Both the position numbers and the translations under genes were made by a program. The notes below the pieces were generated by a model. It made no database searches. It saw only the letters and a program-made list of their open reading frames with translations, and was not told where the DNA came from. Shown in pieces: positions 18,686-25,415 of a stretch of DNA of 64,000 nt (its first letter is position 1; each line of letters starts with the position of its first letter). This DNA comes from Stutzerimonas stutzeri (lineage in GTDB: Bacteria > Pseudomonadota > Gammaproteobacteria > Pseudomonadales > Pseudomonadaceae), in contig DDKB01000015.1 of NCBI GenBank assembly GCA_002339675.1, positions 60,793-124,792 of the forward strand. The letters are read 5' to 3'.

Positions 18686-18790
18686 AATCATAGAGGTGGA
18701 GCAATTAGTTTAATTCACCAGCAATCATCTTGAACTTTCTAAAGACAATGTAAATACTATCTACTAAGATGTATCTAATTGTTACTTTGC

Positions 18791-18820
18791 TTGCAATTTA
18801 GAAGTTAACTTTGTTATAAT
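18791..18820 (+). promoter_or_regulatory. candidate element promoter P2 of the leader RNA
   Basis: TTGCAA (18791-18796) and a perfect TATAAT (18815-18820) are 18 bases apart. Transcription would start near 18827, about 455 bases before the first downstream gene. Confidence 0.5.
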
Positions 18821-18826
18821 TAACCC

Positions 18827-19230
18827 AGTGAATTAGAAAAGCTTTCTCCTCTTCGTTCTTCCTTCTCTTTTTCTTTGTTGAATATAACCGCCCACTTGGC
18901 GGTAAAGTTGTTCCTTTGTTTTTGTTCGTGCGTTGTTGCGTTGTTGGTCGTTTTACCTTTCCTTAGGTCGCTTGAAAGTTAGCACCAGCTTTTCAAATAT
19001 GGTGTTCGTGAGTTAAGCAATTTAACTCCGCAGGTATAACCCTCCTTGCTCTTATTCTATAGTTGCCTTCTACGAAAGTCTTCGACAGGGCGTCCTCATC
19101 TTTATTGCTATAGAATTTCACGGTACGTTATAAGAATTCGTCCTGCTATTTTCATTACCTTTAAGGACAATGTTTTTAGCTGTTGTCCTCTGAATAACCC
19201 AGTAGCTTCTTCCAGTGCTGGGTTTTTCTT
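18827..19230 (+). ncRNA. putative structured leader or small RNA (about 400 nt)
   Basis: Between promoter P2 and a terminator-like hairpin lies a gene-free, T-rich stretch with ordered stems: ACCGCC/GGCGGT (18887-18903, five-base loop), GAGTTAA/TTAACTC (19010-19028, five-base loop), a nine-base long-range pair ATTCTATAG/CTATAGAAT (19054-19062 with 19108-19116), AGGACAA/TTGTCCT (19164-19189), and AACCCAG/CTGGGTT (19196-19224) followed by TTTCTTT. It could be a free RNA or a leader controlling the zinc-ribbon operon. I match it to no known family. Confidence 0.4.
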
Positions 19231-19231
19231 T
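19196..19231 (+). terminator. terminator or attenuator before the zinc-ribbon genes
   Basis: AACCCAG (19196-19202) pairs with CTGGGTT (19218-19224) around a 15-base loop and is followed by TTTCTTT. It ends 53 bases before the ATG of the first zinc-ribbon gene, which is a typical attenuator position. Confidence 0.5.
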
Positions 19232-19283
19232 GGTTTCTACTCGTTATTTAACAATTATCTTATATTTTTACGGAGAAAATAAA

Positions 19284-19643
19284 ATGGCCCTCATTATCAA
19301 ACAATGCATTTGGTGTTCCGCACCTATGCAAACAAAACGAGAAAGCAAAAAGGTCTGTTCTACTAAATGTCAGTCGAGAATGGACTATATCAGACGTCGA
19401 GACTGGAGCTGGTTGGACAGTACAGAATTCGAGAAGGTGATAAAGAACTGGATGGCTGATGGTTCACACGTTAACCCTGACCATCCCTATAATCGAGTAG
19501 GCAACGCTATGGCAGATCTTTACCGGGCAGCAACAGAGGTAGTGAAAGCTGAGCATCTTCTCCTTGCTGTAGCTGCTGAAGCGGGAGCACAACCAGACAA
19601 AAGCTTAGAAGAGATAATAAACGAAGTTAAGAATAAGCAGTAA
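19284..19643 (+). CDS. small zinc-ribbon protein 1
   Basis: This 119-residue unknown protein has an N-terminal metal-binding motif, Cys8-x2-Cys11 and Cys25-x3-Cys29 (CIWCSAPM and VCSTKCQSRMDY), followed by a predicted helical region with an acidic, lysine-rich tail. The cysteine spacing resembles the treble-clef finger of YacG-type gyrase inhibitors, where CSKRCQ is typical, but nothing else matches, so the function is open. The ATG at 19284 has CGGAGAAAA upstream. The same spacing recurs in the next gene. Confidence 0.75.
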   Translation: MALIIKQCIWCSAPMQTKRESKKVCSTKCQSRMDYIRRRDWSWLDSTEFEKVIKNWMADGSHVNPDHPYNRVGNAMADLYRAATEVVKAEHLLLAVAAEAGAQPDKSLEEIINEVKNKQ

Positions 19644-19731
19644 TAGCAATACCCTGTAGCACCGCAACACCCTCTGTAATACCTGATCAAAACCCAACTG
19701 TTAATAATCCTATACCACTGGAGGTATACCT

Positions 19732-19935
19732 GTGTCCGAACAAATCTCATGTTGCTGGTGCAACAAGCTATTTACATCACTTAGAAAAAACCACGCCACC
19801 TGCTCAAATCTGTGCCGTGTGCGTAGGTATCAACAAAAGCAAGCTATTCGATCACTGCTTTTCAAGATCAAAGAGCCAGATCAATTGAAAGCTTTGGAGA
19901 TATTCATAGGAGCACTGATTGATGAAGCAACCTAA
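19732..19935 (+). CDS. small zinc-ribbon protein 2
   Basis: This 67-residue protein starts with GTG after GGAGGTATACCT. Its motif, Cys7-x2-Cys10 and Cys24-x3-Cys28 (CCWCNKLF and TCSNLCRVRRYQ), has exactly the x2-13-x3 spacing of zinc-ribbon protein 1, so the two are likely paralogous fingers. The rest is a basic helix and a short amphipathic tail. It overlaps the next small gene by 14 bp, showing compact phage-like packing. Function unknown. Confidence 0.72.
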   Translation: MSEQISCCWCNKLFTSLRKNHATCSNLCRVRRYQQKQAIRSLLFKIKEPDQLKALEIFIGALIDEAT

Positions 19936-20095
19936 TGCATATAAGGCTGATTTGAACCGTAGGAACCATGACTACATTTTGCAAGTGATGAAAGAACGAA
20001 AGCTTCACAGCTTTTCTGAAGCATTGAATCTAATCCTGGACTTGCACAGATACAACGAACTGATTGACACACTACGGAAGGTGAACAATGCGTGA
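19922..20095 (+). CDS. very small ribbon-helix-helix-like protein A
   Basis: A 57-codon frame starting at the ATG at 19922 encodes MKQPNAYKADLNRRNHDYIL followed by QVMKERKLHSFSEALNLILD and a short helical tail. A polar start followed by two helices with a SFSEALNLIL second helix is the usual look of small DNA-binding ribbon-helix-helix proteins. It overlaps the upstream gene by 14 bp and the downstream one by 8 bp, which supports translation of all three from one message. Function is inferred only. Confidence 0.55.
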   Translation: MKQPNAYKADLNRRNHDYILQVMKERKLHSFSEALNLILDLHRYNELIDTLRKVNNA

Positions 20096-20246
20096 TGTTA
20101 TGTATATCGGCACTTCGTGCTACCAAAGACAAACACTGCTTCTTGAGATTGAGCTGTTGTCCAAGCTTGAACAAGATGCACGACAACAGCAGCTCACACT
20201 GAGCGAACACATCAATCAGCTTTTGAAGAAGGAGGTGAAGCCATAG
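20088..20246 (+). CDS. very small ribbon-helix-helix-like protein B
   Basis: A 52-codon frame from the ATG at 20088 encodes a protein whose C-terminal part, LSKLEQDARQQQLTLSEHIN then QLLKKEVKP, closely follows the ribbon-helix-helix pattern of CopG/Arc-type regulators. It starts inside the end of protein A (8-bp overlap) and ends just before the repeat cluster at 20248. Such proteins often bind nearby repeats to control copy number or partition, which would fit here but is inference. Confidence 0.55.
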   Translation: MRDVMYIGTSCYQRQTLLLEIELLSKLEQDARQQQLTLSEHINQLLKKEVKP

Positions 20247-20247
20247 A

Positions 20248-20310
20248 GAATCCCCATAGGTCCAGCAGACACCCGCCCGTGGTTCTGCCAGACACCCGGC
20301 CGTAGGTCTG
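20248..20310 (+). repeat. iteron-like repeats of a candidate replication origin
   Basis: Two 22-bp direct repeats (20266-20287 and 20289-20310) start with CAGACACCCG and differ at three positions; they are 23 bp apart. The sequence 20248-20275 also resembles the reverse complement of 20629-20658. Each unit ends in TCTG, giving partial dyad symmetry (CAGAC with GTCTG in the second copy). Together with the AT-rich repeats that follow and a Rep-like gene downstream, this looks like an iteron origin. Confidence 0.5.
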
Positions 20311-20325
20311 TGGGAACCAGTAGTA

Positions 20326-20365
20326 ATAAAGATGGTAGAGATAAAGATATAGAAATAAAGAATAA
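20326..20365 (+). repeat. AT-rich ATAAAGA repeats, candidate unwinding element
   Basis: ATAAAGAT (20326), ATAAAGAT (20341) and ATAAAGAA (20355) recur at 15- and 14-bp steps in a purine-rich, GC-poor tract directly after the iteron-like repeats. Short AT-rich repeats beside iterons are the standard form of an origin's DNA unwinding element. Confidence 0.45.
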
Positions 20366-20628
20366 AAGCCAAAAGCTTAAATTTCTTTCTACTGATGTTT
20401 GAATGGTTCTACTTAGCTCTCGCCTTCGGCTGTTCGCACGTAGCCCCATCATTCAGACCTTGTGCAATCTTGTTCGTCTTCGACTCACGCTCAGCACAGT
20501 AAAGAGAAAGAGCATAAAAGCAAAGCTTGGTATTGTGGTGACTGTATTTGCATTGATGGTGCATCAGCTTTCAGCTGTTATACATTTTTGTTGGTGCAAA
20601 GATCGCAAGATCGATAGGAAGAATAATT
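20366..20628. other. gene-poor part of the candidate origin
   Basis: This interval between the AT-rich repeats and the inverted repeat copy contains no gene I can support. A 79-codon frame (20403-20642) has no ribosome site and no family features. A small GC-rich stem (CTCGCCTTCGGC) is present near 20420. Confidence 0.4.
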
Positions 20629-20658
20629 CCCCGAGTGTCTGACAGACCCACGGGAATC
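20629..20658 (-). repeat. inverted copy of the iteron-like unit
   Basis: The minus strand reads GATTCCCGTGGGTC then TGTCAGACACTCGGGG, which aligns with 20248-20277 (GAATCCCC, then CAGACACCCG). It is inverted relative to the left cluster, and 24 bp separate it from the next start codon, so the Rep-like operon could be autoregulated through it. Confidence 0.45.
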
Positions 20659-20681
20659 TAATTAACGTTTAGAGGTGCAAT

Positions 20682-20867
20682 ATGAAAATCAGGATCACGC
20701 TTGGTGAACAAGCAAGCGAAGAACTGTTGCAGCTGATGGAGCTATGGGGACATGAAAGTCCCACCCACTCCTGCAACAAAGCAGTGTCTGCTGTATTTAA
20801 ACAACTTATCCAAATTCCATCCTTTAAGGAGAATAACAATGGCAACACAACTCTTTGCAAAAACTGA
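20682..20867 (+). CDS. small ribbon-helix-helix-like protein C
   Basis: This 61-residue protein starts at an ATG preceded by AGAGGTG. MKIRITLGEQASEELLQLME gives a beta strand and first helix and SPTHSCNKAVSAVFKQLIQI a second helix, the Arc/MetJ-like pattern. It overlaps the start of the Rep-like gene by 29 bp and lies right after the inverted repeat unit, so it is a plausible copy-control or autoregulatory protein. I recognise no named family. Confidence 0.6.
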   Translation: MKIRITLGEQASEELLQLMELWGHESPTHSCNKAVSAVFKQLIQIPSFKENNNGNTTLCKN

Positions 20868-21756
20868 AAAACAACTCTCCCCCTACTTCGCTGTGTATCG
20901 TGAACTGCTAACTGCCACCGGCTGGAACGGCTTGGAATTAGTAATGGTGGAGAACGAGAAAGGTAAGCGTGTCCCTACCGGAGAGGTTGTGGAGGTTGTT
21001 TATCCTTTGTCCTGTGAAGATAAGATTGTTTGGTGCTGGATGCTCGATAGGTTCCAATTCTTCAAAGAACAAAACGGTGTTTGGTTTGATAACCAAGATG
21101 AGATCGCTACCTACTGTGGTGTGGGCCTGTCTACAGTCAAACGATTTATTAAAAAGCTGATTGATTCTGATGTGCTGCACGTAGAAAAGAAGCCAATGGG
21201 CGGAGCACGTGTCAGCAACAGCTATGTGATTACTAAAGACCTAATGCTGGTGCAGAAAGACAAGAAGCCTACCCGGTCCAAGACGCCGCCGCAGCAGCAG
21301 CAAGCCCCAGAACCGCAGAAGGCTCAACCTGCCCCGGCTATGGATGACTTCGTTCTTGCTGGTGCTGGATGGGCCTCTGAGGCTGTGCCAGTGGACGCAT
21401 ACCAAGACCTGCAAGAGCTTGAGGATGATGGTTCGTATGCTGATTCTTTCAGCTACAGCGAGCAGAGCAAGGTTCCAGAGACTGTTGTTGTAGTGCAAGA
21501 AGAAGCGTCAGCGACAGTACATGGTGTCTCCTTGGCTGACATGCCAACACGGCGGTTTAAACCAAATGGTGATGTCAGTAATGAGATGGCTGAATGGTGT
21601 GCTCGGAAGAACATCAAGATATTTGAAGCGGAATATGACTTGCAATTTCTATTCAAAGGTATACCGCACGTATTCAATAATAATACATTTGTTCCCTGCT
21701 CAAGCCAGCCAGCACGCAAGCAGGGATTGGTGGAAGAGTTTCCAGACCCGTTCTAA
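20839..21756 (+). CDS. winged-helix protein, candidate replication initiator
   Basis: This 305-residue protein has an N-terminal region (about 20-90, WMLDRFQFFKEQNGVWFDN), a clear helix-turn-helix (DEIATYCGVGLSTVKRFIKK, about 94-113) with a following wing (KPMGGARVSNSYVITKDL), a Gln/Pro-rich linker (about 140-165) and a conserved-looking C-terminal tail (about 240-305). Phage and plasmid replication or regulatory proteins often have this form, and repeats resembling iterons lie just upstream. No primase, helicase or rolling-circle motif is present. TAAGGAG precedes the ATG at 20839. Function is inferred from context. Confidence 0.7.
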   Translation: MATQLFAKTEKQLSPYFAVYRELLTATGWNGLELVMVENEKGKRVPTGEVVEVVYPLSCEDKIVWCWMLDRFQFFKEQNGVWFDNQDEIATYCGVGLSTVKRFIKKLIDSDVLHVEKKPMGGARVSNSYVITKDLMLVQKDKKPTRSKTPPQQQQAPEPQKAQPAPAMDDFVLAGAGWASEAVPVDAYQDLQELEDDGSYADSFSYSEQSKVPETVVVVQEEASATVHGVSLADMPTRRFKPNGDVSNEMAEWCARKNIKIFEAEYDLQFLFKGIPHVFNNNTFVPCSSQPARKQGLVEEFPDPF

Positions 21757-21934
21757 ACCGCGCTTTCGCTGCATAATATGCCCTTGTTTTAAACGATAGA
21801 TGATACACCCACCCTACCCTATGGGTGGCAAGTAAAGACTCAAACAACCCCTAATTAATAAACGAATTTGCAGATCATCCCGAACTGCAACAATGGGCAC
21901 CTTACGCCCTAAATAAAGCAAAGAGGAAACAAAG
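21757..21934. other. intergenic region with two hairpins
   Basis: CCACCC/GGGTGG (21809-21828, eight-base loop) and TTGCAG/CTGCAA (21868-21890, 11-base loop) are the only structures seen. Neither has a T run, so they are not clear terminators. The region ends with GAGGAAAC, the ribosome site of the next gene. Confidence 0.4.
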
Positions 21935-22420
21935 ATGACAACTATTCAAAAGCAGCACGTCCAAATGCCACGCCATTTCTCTCAAGAAGAGCTTGATGCT
22001 CTTATTGTTAAGGCTGAAGAGCAATACCAAAACTCACTACAAGCCTGCCACAAGCTGAATAAACCCCTGTTCGTTCTATTCTGTGAGGAGCTTATCAAAC
22101 TACACAATGAAGGCTATACGCTCCATCAAACATTACCAGCAAGCTCCGGCCCTGGTAGCTATTCGGCTTTTTTAATCAAGCCTGAAGCTCTCCAAGCTGC
22201 TGACCTTGAACAGATCCGGCTCGACGTTAAAGAGAAATATGAACAATCAATCGAGGCTCACAACAAAGCCCAGGTCGAACTGCTCACCAAACAACTCTTC
22301 GAGCGAGAGCAAGCAAAAGAGCTGAAGAAGCAAGAAGACAAAGAAGCAAAACAGCGTGCTCAAGCTGCTGCGGAAGCCCAAGAATATTTTAACTCGCTGA
22401 TCAACAAGGAATCAAAATAA
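21935..22420 (+). CDS. unknown coiled-coil protein of the element
   Basis: This 161-residue protein has an N-terminal half with FSQEELDALIVKAEEQYQNS and a short mixed middle, then a long charged helix from about residue 85 rich in Glu, Lys, Gln and Ala (KEYEQSIE-like, EREQAKELKKQEDKEAKQ), almost certainly coiled coil. No family recognised. Its stop and the next start overlap in TAATG. It heads the gene group that leads into the tape-measure-like gene. Confidence 0.7.
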   Translation: MTTIQKQHVQMPRHFSQEELDALIVKAEEQYQNSLQACHKLNKPLFVLFCEELIKLHNEGYTLHQTLPASSGPGSYSAFLIKPEALQAADLEQIRLDVKEKYEQSIEAHNKAQVELLTKQLFEREQAKELKKQEDKEAKQRAQAAAEAQEYFNSLINKESK

Positions 22421-22677
22421 TGACTGACCGCCATATGACTCAGATTATCAAAGCTCACGAGAAATTGAAAACTCAGAAAGCTACACAGCCCAAACCAGCT
22501 ACTACCTCACCTAAGAAGACAGAGCTTTCTCAAGCTGAGATTGATAAATATGTTGCCATCATCTCTCAAGCCGCTGAGGGCTTCGTCCCAGAAGCCAAGC
22601 ACAAGCCCAACACTTCCCTGCTCGATCAGATTATTCGTGCACGGTTGCTTGAACGGGGACTTATCCCGGCAGAGTAA
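22420..22677 (+). CDS. unknown 85-residue protein
   Basis: The protein has a basic N-terminal half (MTDRHMTQIIKAHEKLKTQK, Lys/Pro/Thr-rich linker to residue 40) and a folded-looking C-terminal half (ELSQAEIDKYVAIISQAAEG and SLLDQIIRARLLERGLIPAE). It is coupled to the preceding gene by a TAATG overlap. A stem (AGGGG/CCCCT, 22686-22713) follows. Function unknown. Confidence 0.65.
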   Translation: MTDRHMTQIIKAHEKLKTQKATQPKPATTSPKKTELSQAEIDKYVAIISQAAEGFVPEAKHKPNTSLLDQIIRARLLERGLIPAE

Positions 22678-22685
22678 GGACAACA

Positions 22686-22713
22686 AGGGGATGCTTCCAA
22701 CGGAGGCTCCCCT
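22686..22713 (+). terminator. hairpin between two element genes, possible attenuator
   Basis: AGGGG (22686-22690) pairs with CCCCT (22709-22713), with an inner CTTCC/GGAGG stem. Only a weak CTTAT follows, so it may weaken rather than stop transcription into the next genes, or protect the upstream message. Confidence 0.4.
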
Positions 22714-22732
22714 CTTATAAGAAGAAAAATAA

Positions 22733-23065
22733 ATGTCATATTACTATTGGCTAATCGTAGACAACACAGCCGACCTCGAAGCATTAAAATCAATTCTCTT
22801 CCCTGTTCGTATTTCTACACACCGTGTAGGGAATACAAAACTATCTGTTCTTGTAGAAAGTCCCGTTGCCTACACAGTATTCAGCTACGGCAGCAGCCTT
22901 TTAGATTTCTGCAAGAAGATAGGCAGCTACAGCATCAACTGGATCAACACAGCTCTTCTAATCAATGGTGTGCAAGTGGGTGGGCACGAAGACGAAGCCT
23001 CTTTTATACGCTTCGTAGATTTGTATTCCATTACATACGCACGACAATACATAACAGCATTTTAA
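22733..23065 (+). CDS. unknown 110-residue protein upstream of the tape-measure-like gene
   Basis: The protein (MSYYYWLIVDNTADLEALKS to LYSITYARQYITAF) is rich in Tyr, Ser and hydrophobics with alternating patterns that suggest a small alpha/beta fold. No signal peptide or membrane helix. It ends 17 bp before the tape-measure-like gene. In tailed phages the gene just before the tape measure usually encodes a tail assembly chaperone; I see no sequence similarity or slippery heptamer to support that here. Confidence 0.65.
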   Translation: MSYYYWLIVDNTADLEALKSILFPVRISTHRVGNTKLSVLVESPVAYTVFSYGSSLLDFCKKIGSYSINWINTALLINGVQVGGHEDEASFIRFVDLYSITYARQYITAF

Positions 23066-23082
23066 AAACAATAGGAACAATT

Positions 23083-24831
23083 ATGCAGATTTCAAAATAC
23101 ACAGTCGGCATCGGCTTTCAGGTTGACAAAAGACAGCTGACAATTGTCGACAAGCAGATGAAGCAGATGGAGAAAAGCTTTATGGCTTTCTCCAAGCGCT
23201 TACAAACAAACTTCGGGAAGTCTTTCGTGCTCCCAGAATTGAAAGTAAAGAAATTCAAATTCGATAGCCTCTCGTTGCAGAGAGGGGCACAAACAGAACT
23301 CAACCGCGTTGGTCGCCTTCTTGAGATAAAGATTGGAAACGTAAGGCTGGATCAAAACAAGATCACACAGCAATTTAAAAATGTCTTCCAGCGCAGCGCG
23401 AACGCTGCCCGAATCAACGTCAAGACAGTAGCTGGCACAGGCGGTGGGGGGAACGTCTACGGTGGCGTGCAACAAAGACTTGCCTCCTCCTTCAGCGGTG
23501 GTGGTGGGTTTGGTAGTGGGTTTGGTATTGGTGCCTCTCTCCCTGTGGCTGGACGCTTTGCCAGTCTTGGCCCTGCTGGTATTGCCGCTGGTGCTGTACT
23601 TGGGGCTGGTGCCTATGGTGTTAGCAAAACAAACGAATTACGCCAGCTAACAGGCGTCAGGGAAGGTCAGCGTCTCAAGTTGGAAACAGCTGTAGGCGGT
23701 AGCCGGGAAAGACGGGATACATTCACGAACAATCTATTCTCTCTTGCTGACAGGCTTGGTATCACGGCAGAAAGCCAGATTGAAGGCTACTCGCGCTTTA
23801 TGAAACAAGCTCAAAGCTCTGGTATGACAGCAGAGCAAGGCTTTGACCTTTATAAAAACGTAGCCACAGCAACACGTGGTAATGGTGGCGATCAGCAGTC
23901 TATTGAACGCCAAGCATACGCTCTTCAGCAAACTCTCGGTGTTGGGTATCTACGCGGTGAAGAGCTGAATCAACAACTTGCAGACAGCAATCCTGCAATC
24001 AAGAAATATATTCAACAAGCGTTTGCAGAACGCACAGGCAAGCAAGGAACAGAATCATTCCTCGACGCTCTGTCCAAGCGCCAAGTAAGTGTCCAAGACG
24101 TTCTGCGTGGCTATGAGATGAGTGCAAAGGAAGCAGCCGGGCGAGTAGACGAGCTATCAAATAGCATTCAAGGGGCAGAAGCACGCCTTTCTAATATGAA
24201 GCTTGCAGAAGAGCTTGAACGCACAGTGCAAGGCCCGTTGTCCAAAGCCGCCCTTGACTATGTTGACGCGCAGCGAAAGCTTCAGGAGTCGATGGAACCT
24301 CTCCGCGACGTGTTCTATGACGTAGCAGCGTCAGGTACATCTCTTGCCGCTAAGCTTCTGAATTGGGGCTCTGGTGTCATCAAAGACCCGCTGAAGAGTG
24401 TATTTGGTGATGAAGAGAATACAGGCGGGGCAACAGGTGGCTGGGGTCCATCAGGTTCTACGGGCAGTTGGGGAGCGCCTTCAGGCTCTTCTGAGGCTCC
24501 TAAAGCCACCCCTCTTAAGCGGCTTCCCTCTGATTGGGGCATCCCTGCCGCCATGCTTGAGGGGATGAGAAGTAAACAAGACCCTCAGACGTTGCTGGCC
24601 CTTGAAAATGTTAGTAGTTGGAATAGGCCACCGACTTTGTCTATGCCACCGGCAAGCAACAGCAGCACCAACAGCGTCACCGTTCAGCCTGGAGCGTTAG
24701 TAATCCATACGCAGGCCACCAATGCCGATCAGCTGAAAGACGAGTTAACGCCACATATCAAGCAGCTGTTCCATTGGGGACTAGAAGACGCTTTCCGTGA
24801 GGCAGCTTCCAATTTCCCATATGGCGAGTAG
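23083..24831 (+). CDS. phage tape-measure-domain protein
   Basis: This 582-residue protein has an N-terminal helical part (about 1-115), a Gly-rich stretch (about 117-150), a hydrophobic Gly/Ala segment (LGPAGIAAGAVLGAGAYGVS, 162-181) and then the tape-measure N-terminal-type domain (about 190-350) with LADRLGITAESQIEGYSRFM, LQQTLGVGYLRGEELNQQLA, NPAIKKYIQQAF and KRQVSVQDVL. A helical segment, a Gly/Ser/Pro-rich linker and a C-terminal beta-then-helix tail (VTVQPGALVIHTQA, then LKDELTPHIKQL) follow. Such proteins set tail length and guide DNA ejection in phages. No other tail gene is nearby. The ATG at 23083 is chosen over an upstream continuation that overlaps the 110-residue gene. Confidence 0.82.
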   Translation: MQISKYTVGIGFQVDKRQLTIVDKQMKQMEKSFMAFSKRLQTNFGKSFVLPELKVKKFKFDSLSLQRGAQTELNRVGRLLEIKIGNVRLDQNKITQQFKNVFQRSANAARINVKTVAGTGGGGNVYGGVQQRLASSFSGGGGFGSGFGIGASLPVAGRFASLGPAGIAAGAVLGAGAYGVSKTNELRQLTGVREGQRLKLETAVGGSRERRDTFTNNLFSLADRLGITAESQIEGYSRFMKQAQSSGMTAEQGFDLYKNVATATRGNGGDQQSIERQAYALQQTLGVGYLRGEELNQQLADSNPAIKKYIQQAFAERTGKQGTESFLDALSKRQVSVQDVLRGYEMSAKEAAGRVDELSNSIQGAEARLSNMKLAEELERTVQGPLSKAALDYVDAQRKLQESMEPLRDVFYDVAASGTSLAAKLLNWGSGVIKDPLKSVFGDEENTGGATGGWGPSGSTGSWGAPSGSSEAPKATPLKRLPSDWGIPAAMLEGMRSKQDPQTLLALENVSSWNRPPTLSMPPASNSSTNSVTVQPGALVIHTQATNADQLKDELTPHIKQLFHWGLEDAFREAASNFPYGE

Positions 24832-24849
24832 CACGCCACTGACGTGCTA
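24829..24849. promoter_or_regulatory. perfect dyad at the stop of the tape-measure-like gene
   Basis: TAGCACG and CGTGCTA flank a seven-base spacer (CCACTGA). The first three bases are the stop codon itself. No T run follows, so a protein-binding site or RNA processing hairpin is as likely as a terminator. Confidence 0.4.
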
Positions 24850-24891
24850 GAACACATTAGCTAACACAGAAGGCATTTAGATAGTAAGGGA

Positions 24892-24917
24892 GGGGGCGCC
24901 AGCCGCCCCTTCTTTAA
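24892..24917 (+). terminator. terminator after the tape-measure-like gene
   Basis: GGGGCG (24893-24898) pairs with CGCCCC (24904-24909) around a five-base loop and is followed by TTCTTT. It lies about 60 bp after the stop codon. Confidence 0.6.
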
Positions 24918-24932
24918 GCCCCTCATGTTTAT

Positions 24933-24946
24933 TGACTCAAGAGTCA
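24933..24946. promoter_or_regulatory. candidate operator, TGACTC dyad
   Basis: TGACTC and GAGTCA are separated by two A residues, a compact perfect dyad about 90 bp before the membrane-protein gene. An overlapping TTGACT could serve as a -35 box, but no -10 stands at the right distance. Confidence 0.35.
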
Positions 24947-25038
24947 GGTTTACTAAGCCGATTCTTCCCCTTATCCGCAAAACTTTCACCGCACACACAA
25001 AACAAGAATAGATATATTCAATTAGAGGTACATTTCCT

Positions 25039-25296
25039 ATGAAGATTACTAATACACGCAGTTATGCGTGGGATGCTGTTCGCTTCCTCAACATGGCGTT
25101 GATGGTTGTACTGCTTTGGGTGTTGGTATCCGTACAAGGCACTTGGGTATCATCCGTCGATGGTCTGACACAGCGTATCGACAGCTTGTCTGTCTACCAC
25201 GAAGGCAGGCATAACAAATTGGCTGAACGTGTAGATGATGGCTTTAGAGAGATGAAGCAAAGGCTCAAGCTTTTAGAAGCGAAGGCAGGAAGGTAA
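25039..25296 (+). CDS. small membrane protein with coiled-coil tail
   Basis: This 85-residue protein has one membrane helix (NMALMVVLLWVLVSVQGTWV, about residues 18-37) and a C-terminal heptad-rich helix (GLTQRIDSL to MKQRLKLLEAKAG). AGAGGTAC precedes the ATG. Size and topology would suit a phage spanin-like, holin-accessory or anchoring protein, but there is no specific match. It lies between the tape-measure-like gene and the small recombinase on the same strand. Confidence 0.65.
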   Translation: MKITNTRSYAWDAVRFLNMALMVVLLWVLVSVQGTWVSSVDGLTQRIDSLSVYHEGRHNKLAERVDDGFREMKQRLKLLEAKAGR

Positions 25297-25415
25297 GGCT
25301 CTAATTTACAGAATAGTATTCTGTTAACTAGCGAAGCCCATGAACGCTTGCTCTGGTCCATCTGCTTGTGTTCTAATTTACACATCGAATGCATAGCAGC
25401 TTGGAGTAAATAAGG

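Noticed and set aside
18482..18691. A 69-codon minus-strand frame after the integrase
   Set aside because: No ribosome site and low-complexity hydrophobic product; it overlaps repeats and a promoter-like sequence.
19046..19282. A 78-codon plus-strand frame in the leader region
   Set aside because: It covers the stems and terminator of the putative leader RNA and has no ribosome site or family match.
20266..20310. CRISPR array
   Set aside because: Only two 22-bp imperfect repeats, directly adjacent without spacers, and no cas genes. Iteron-like repeats fit better.
20403..20642. A 79-codon frame inside the candidate origin
   Set aside because: No ribosome site, odd composition, and it overlaps the inverted repeat copy.
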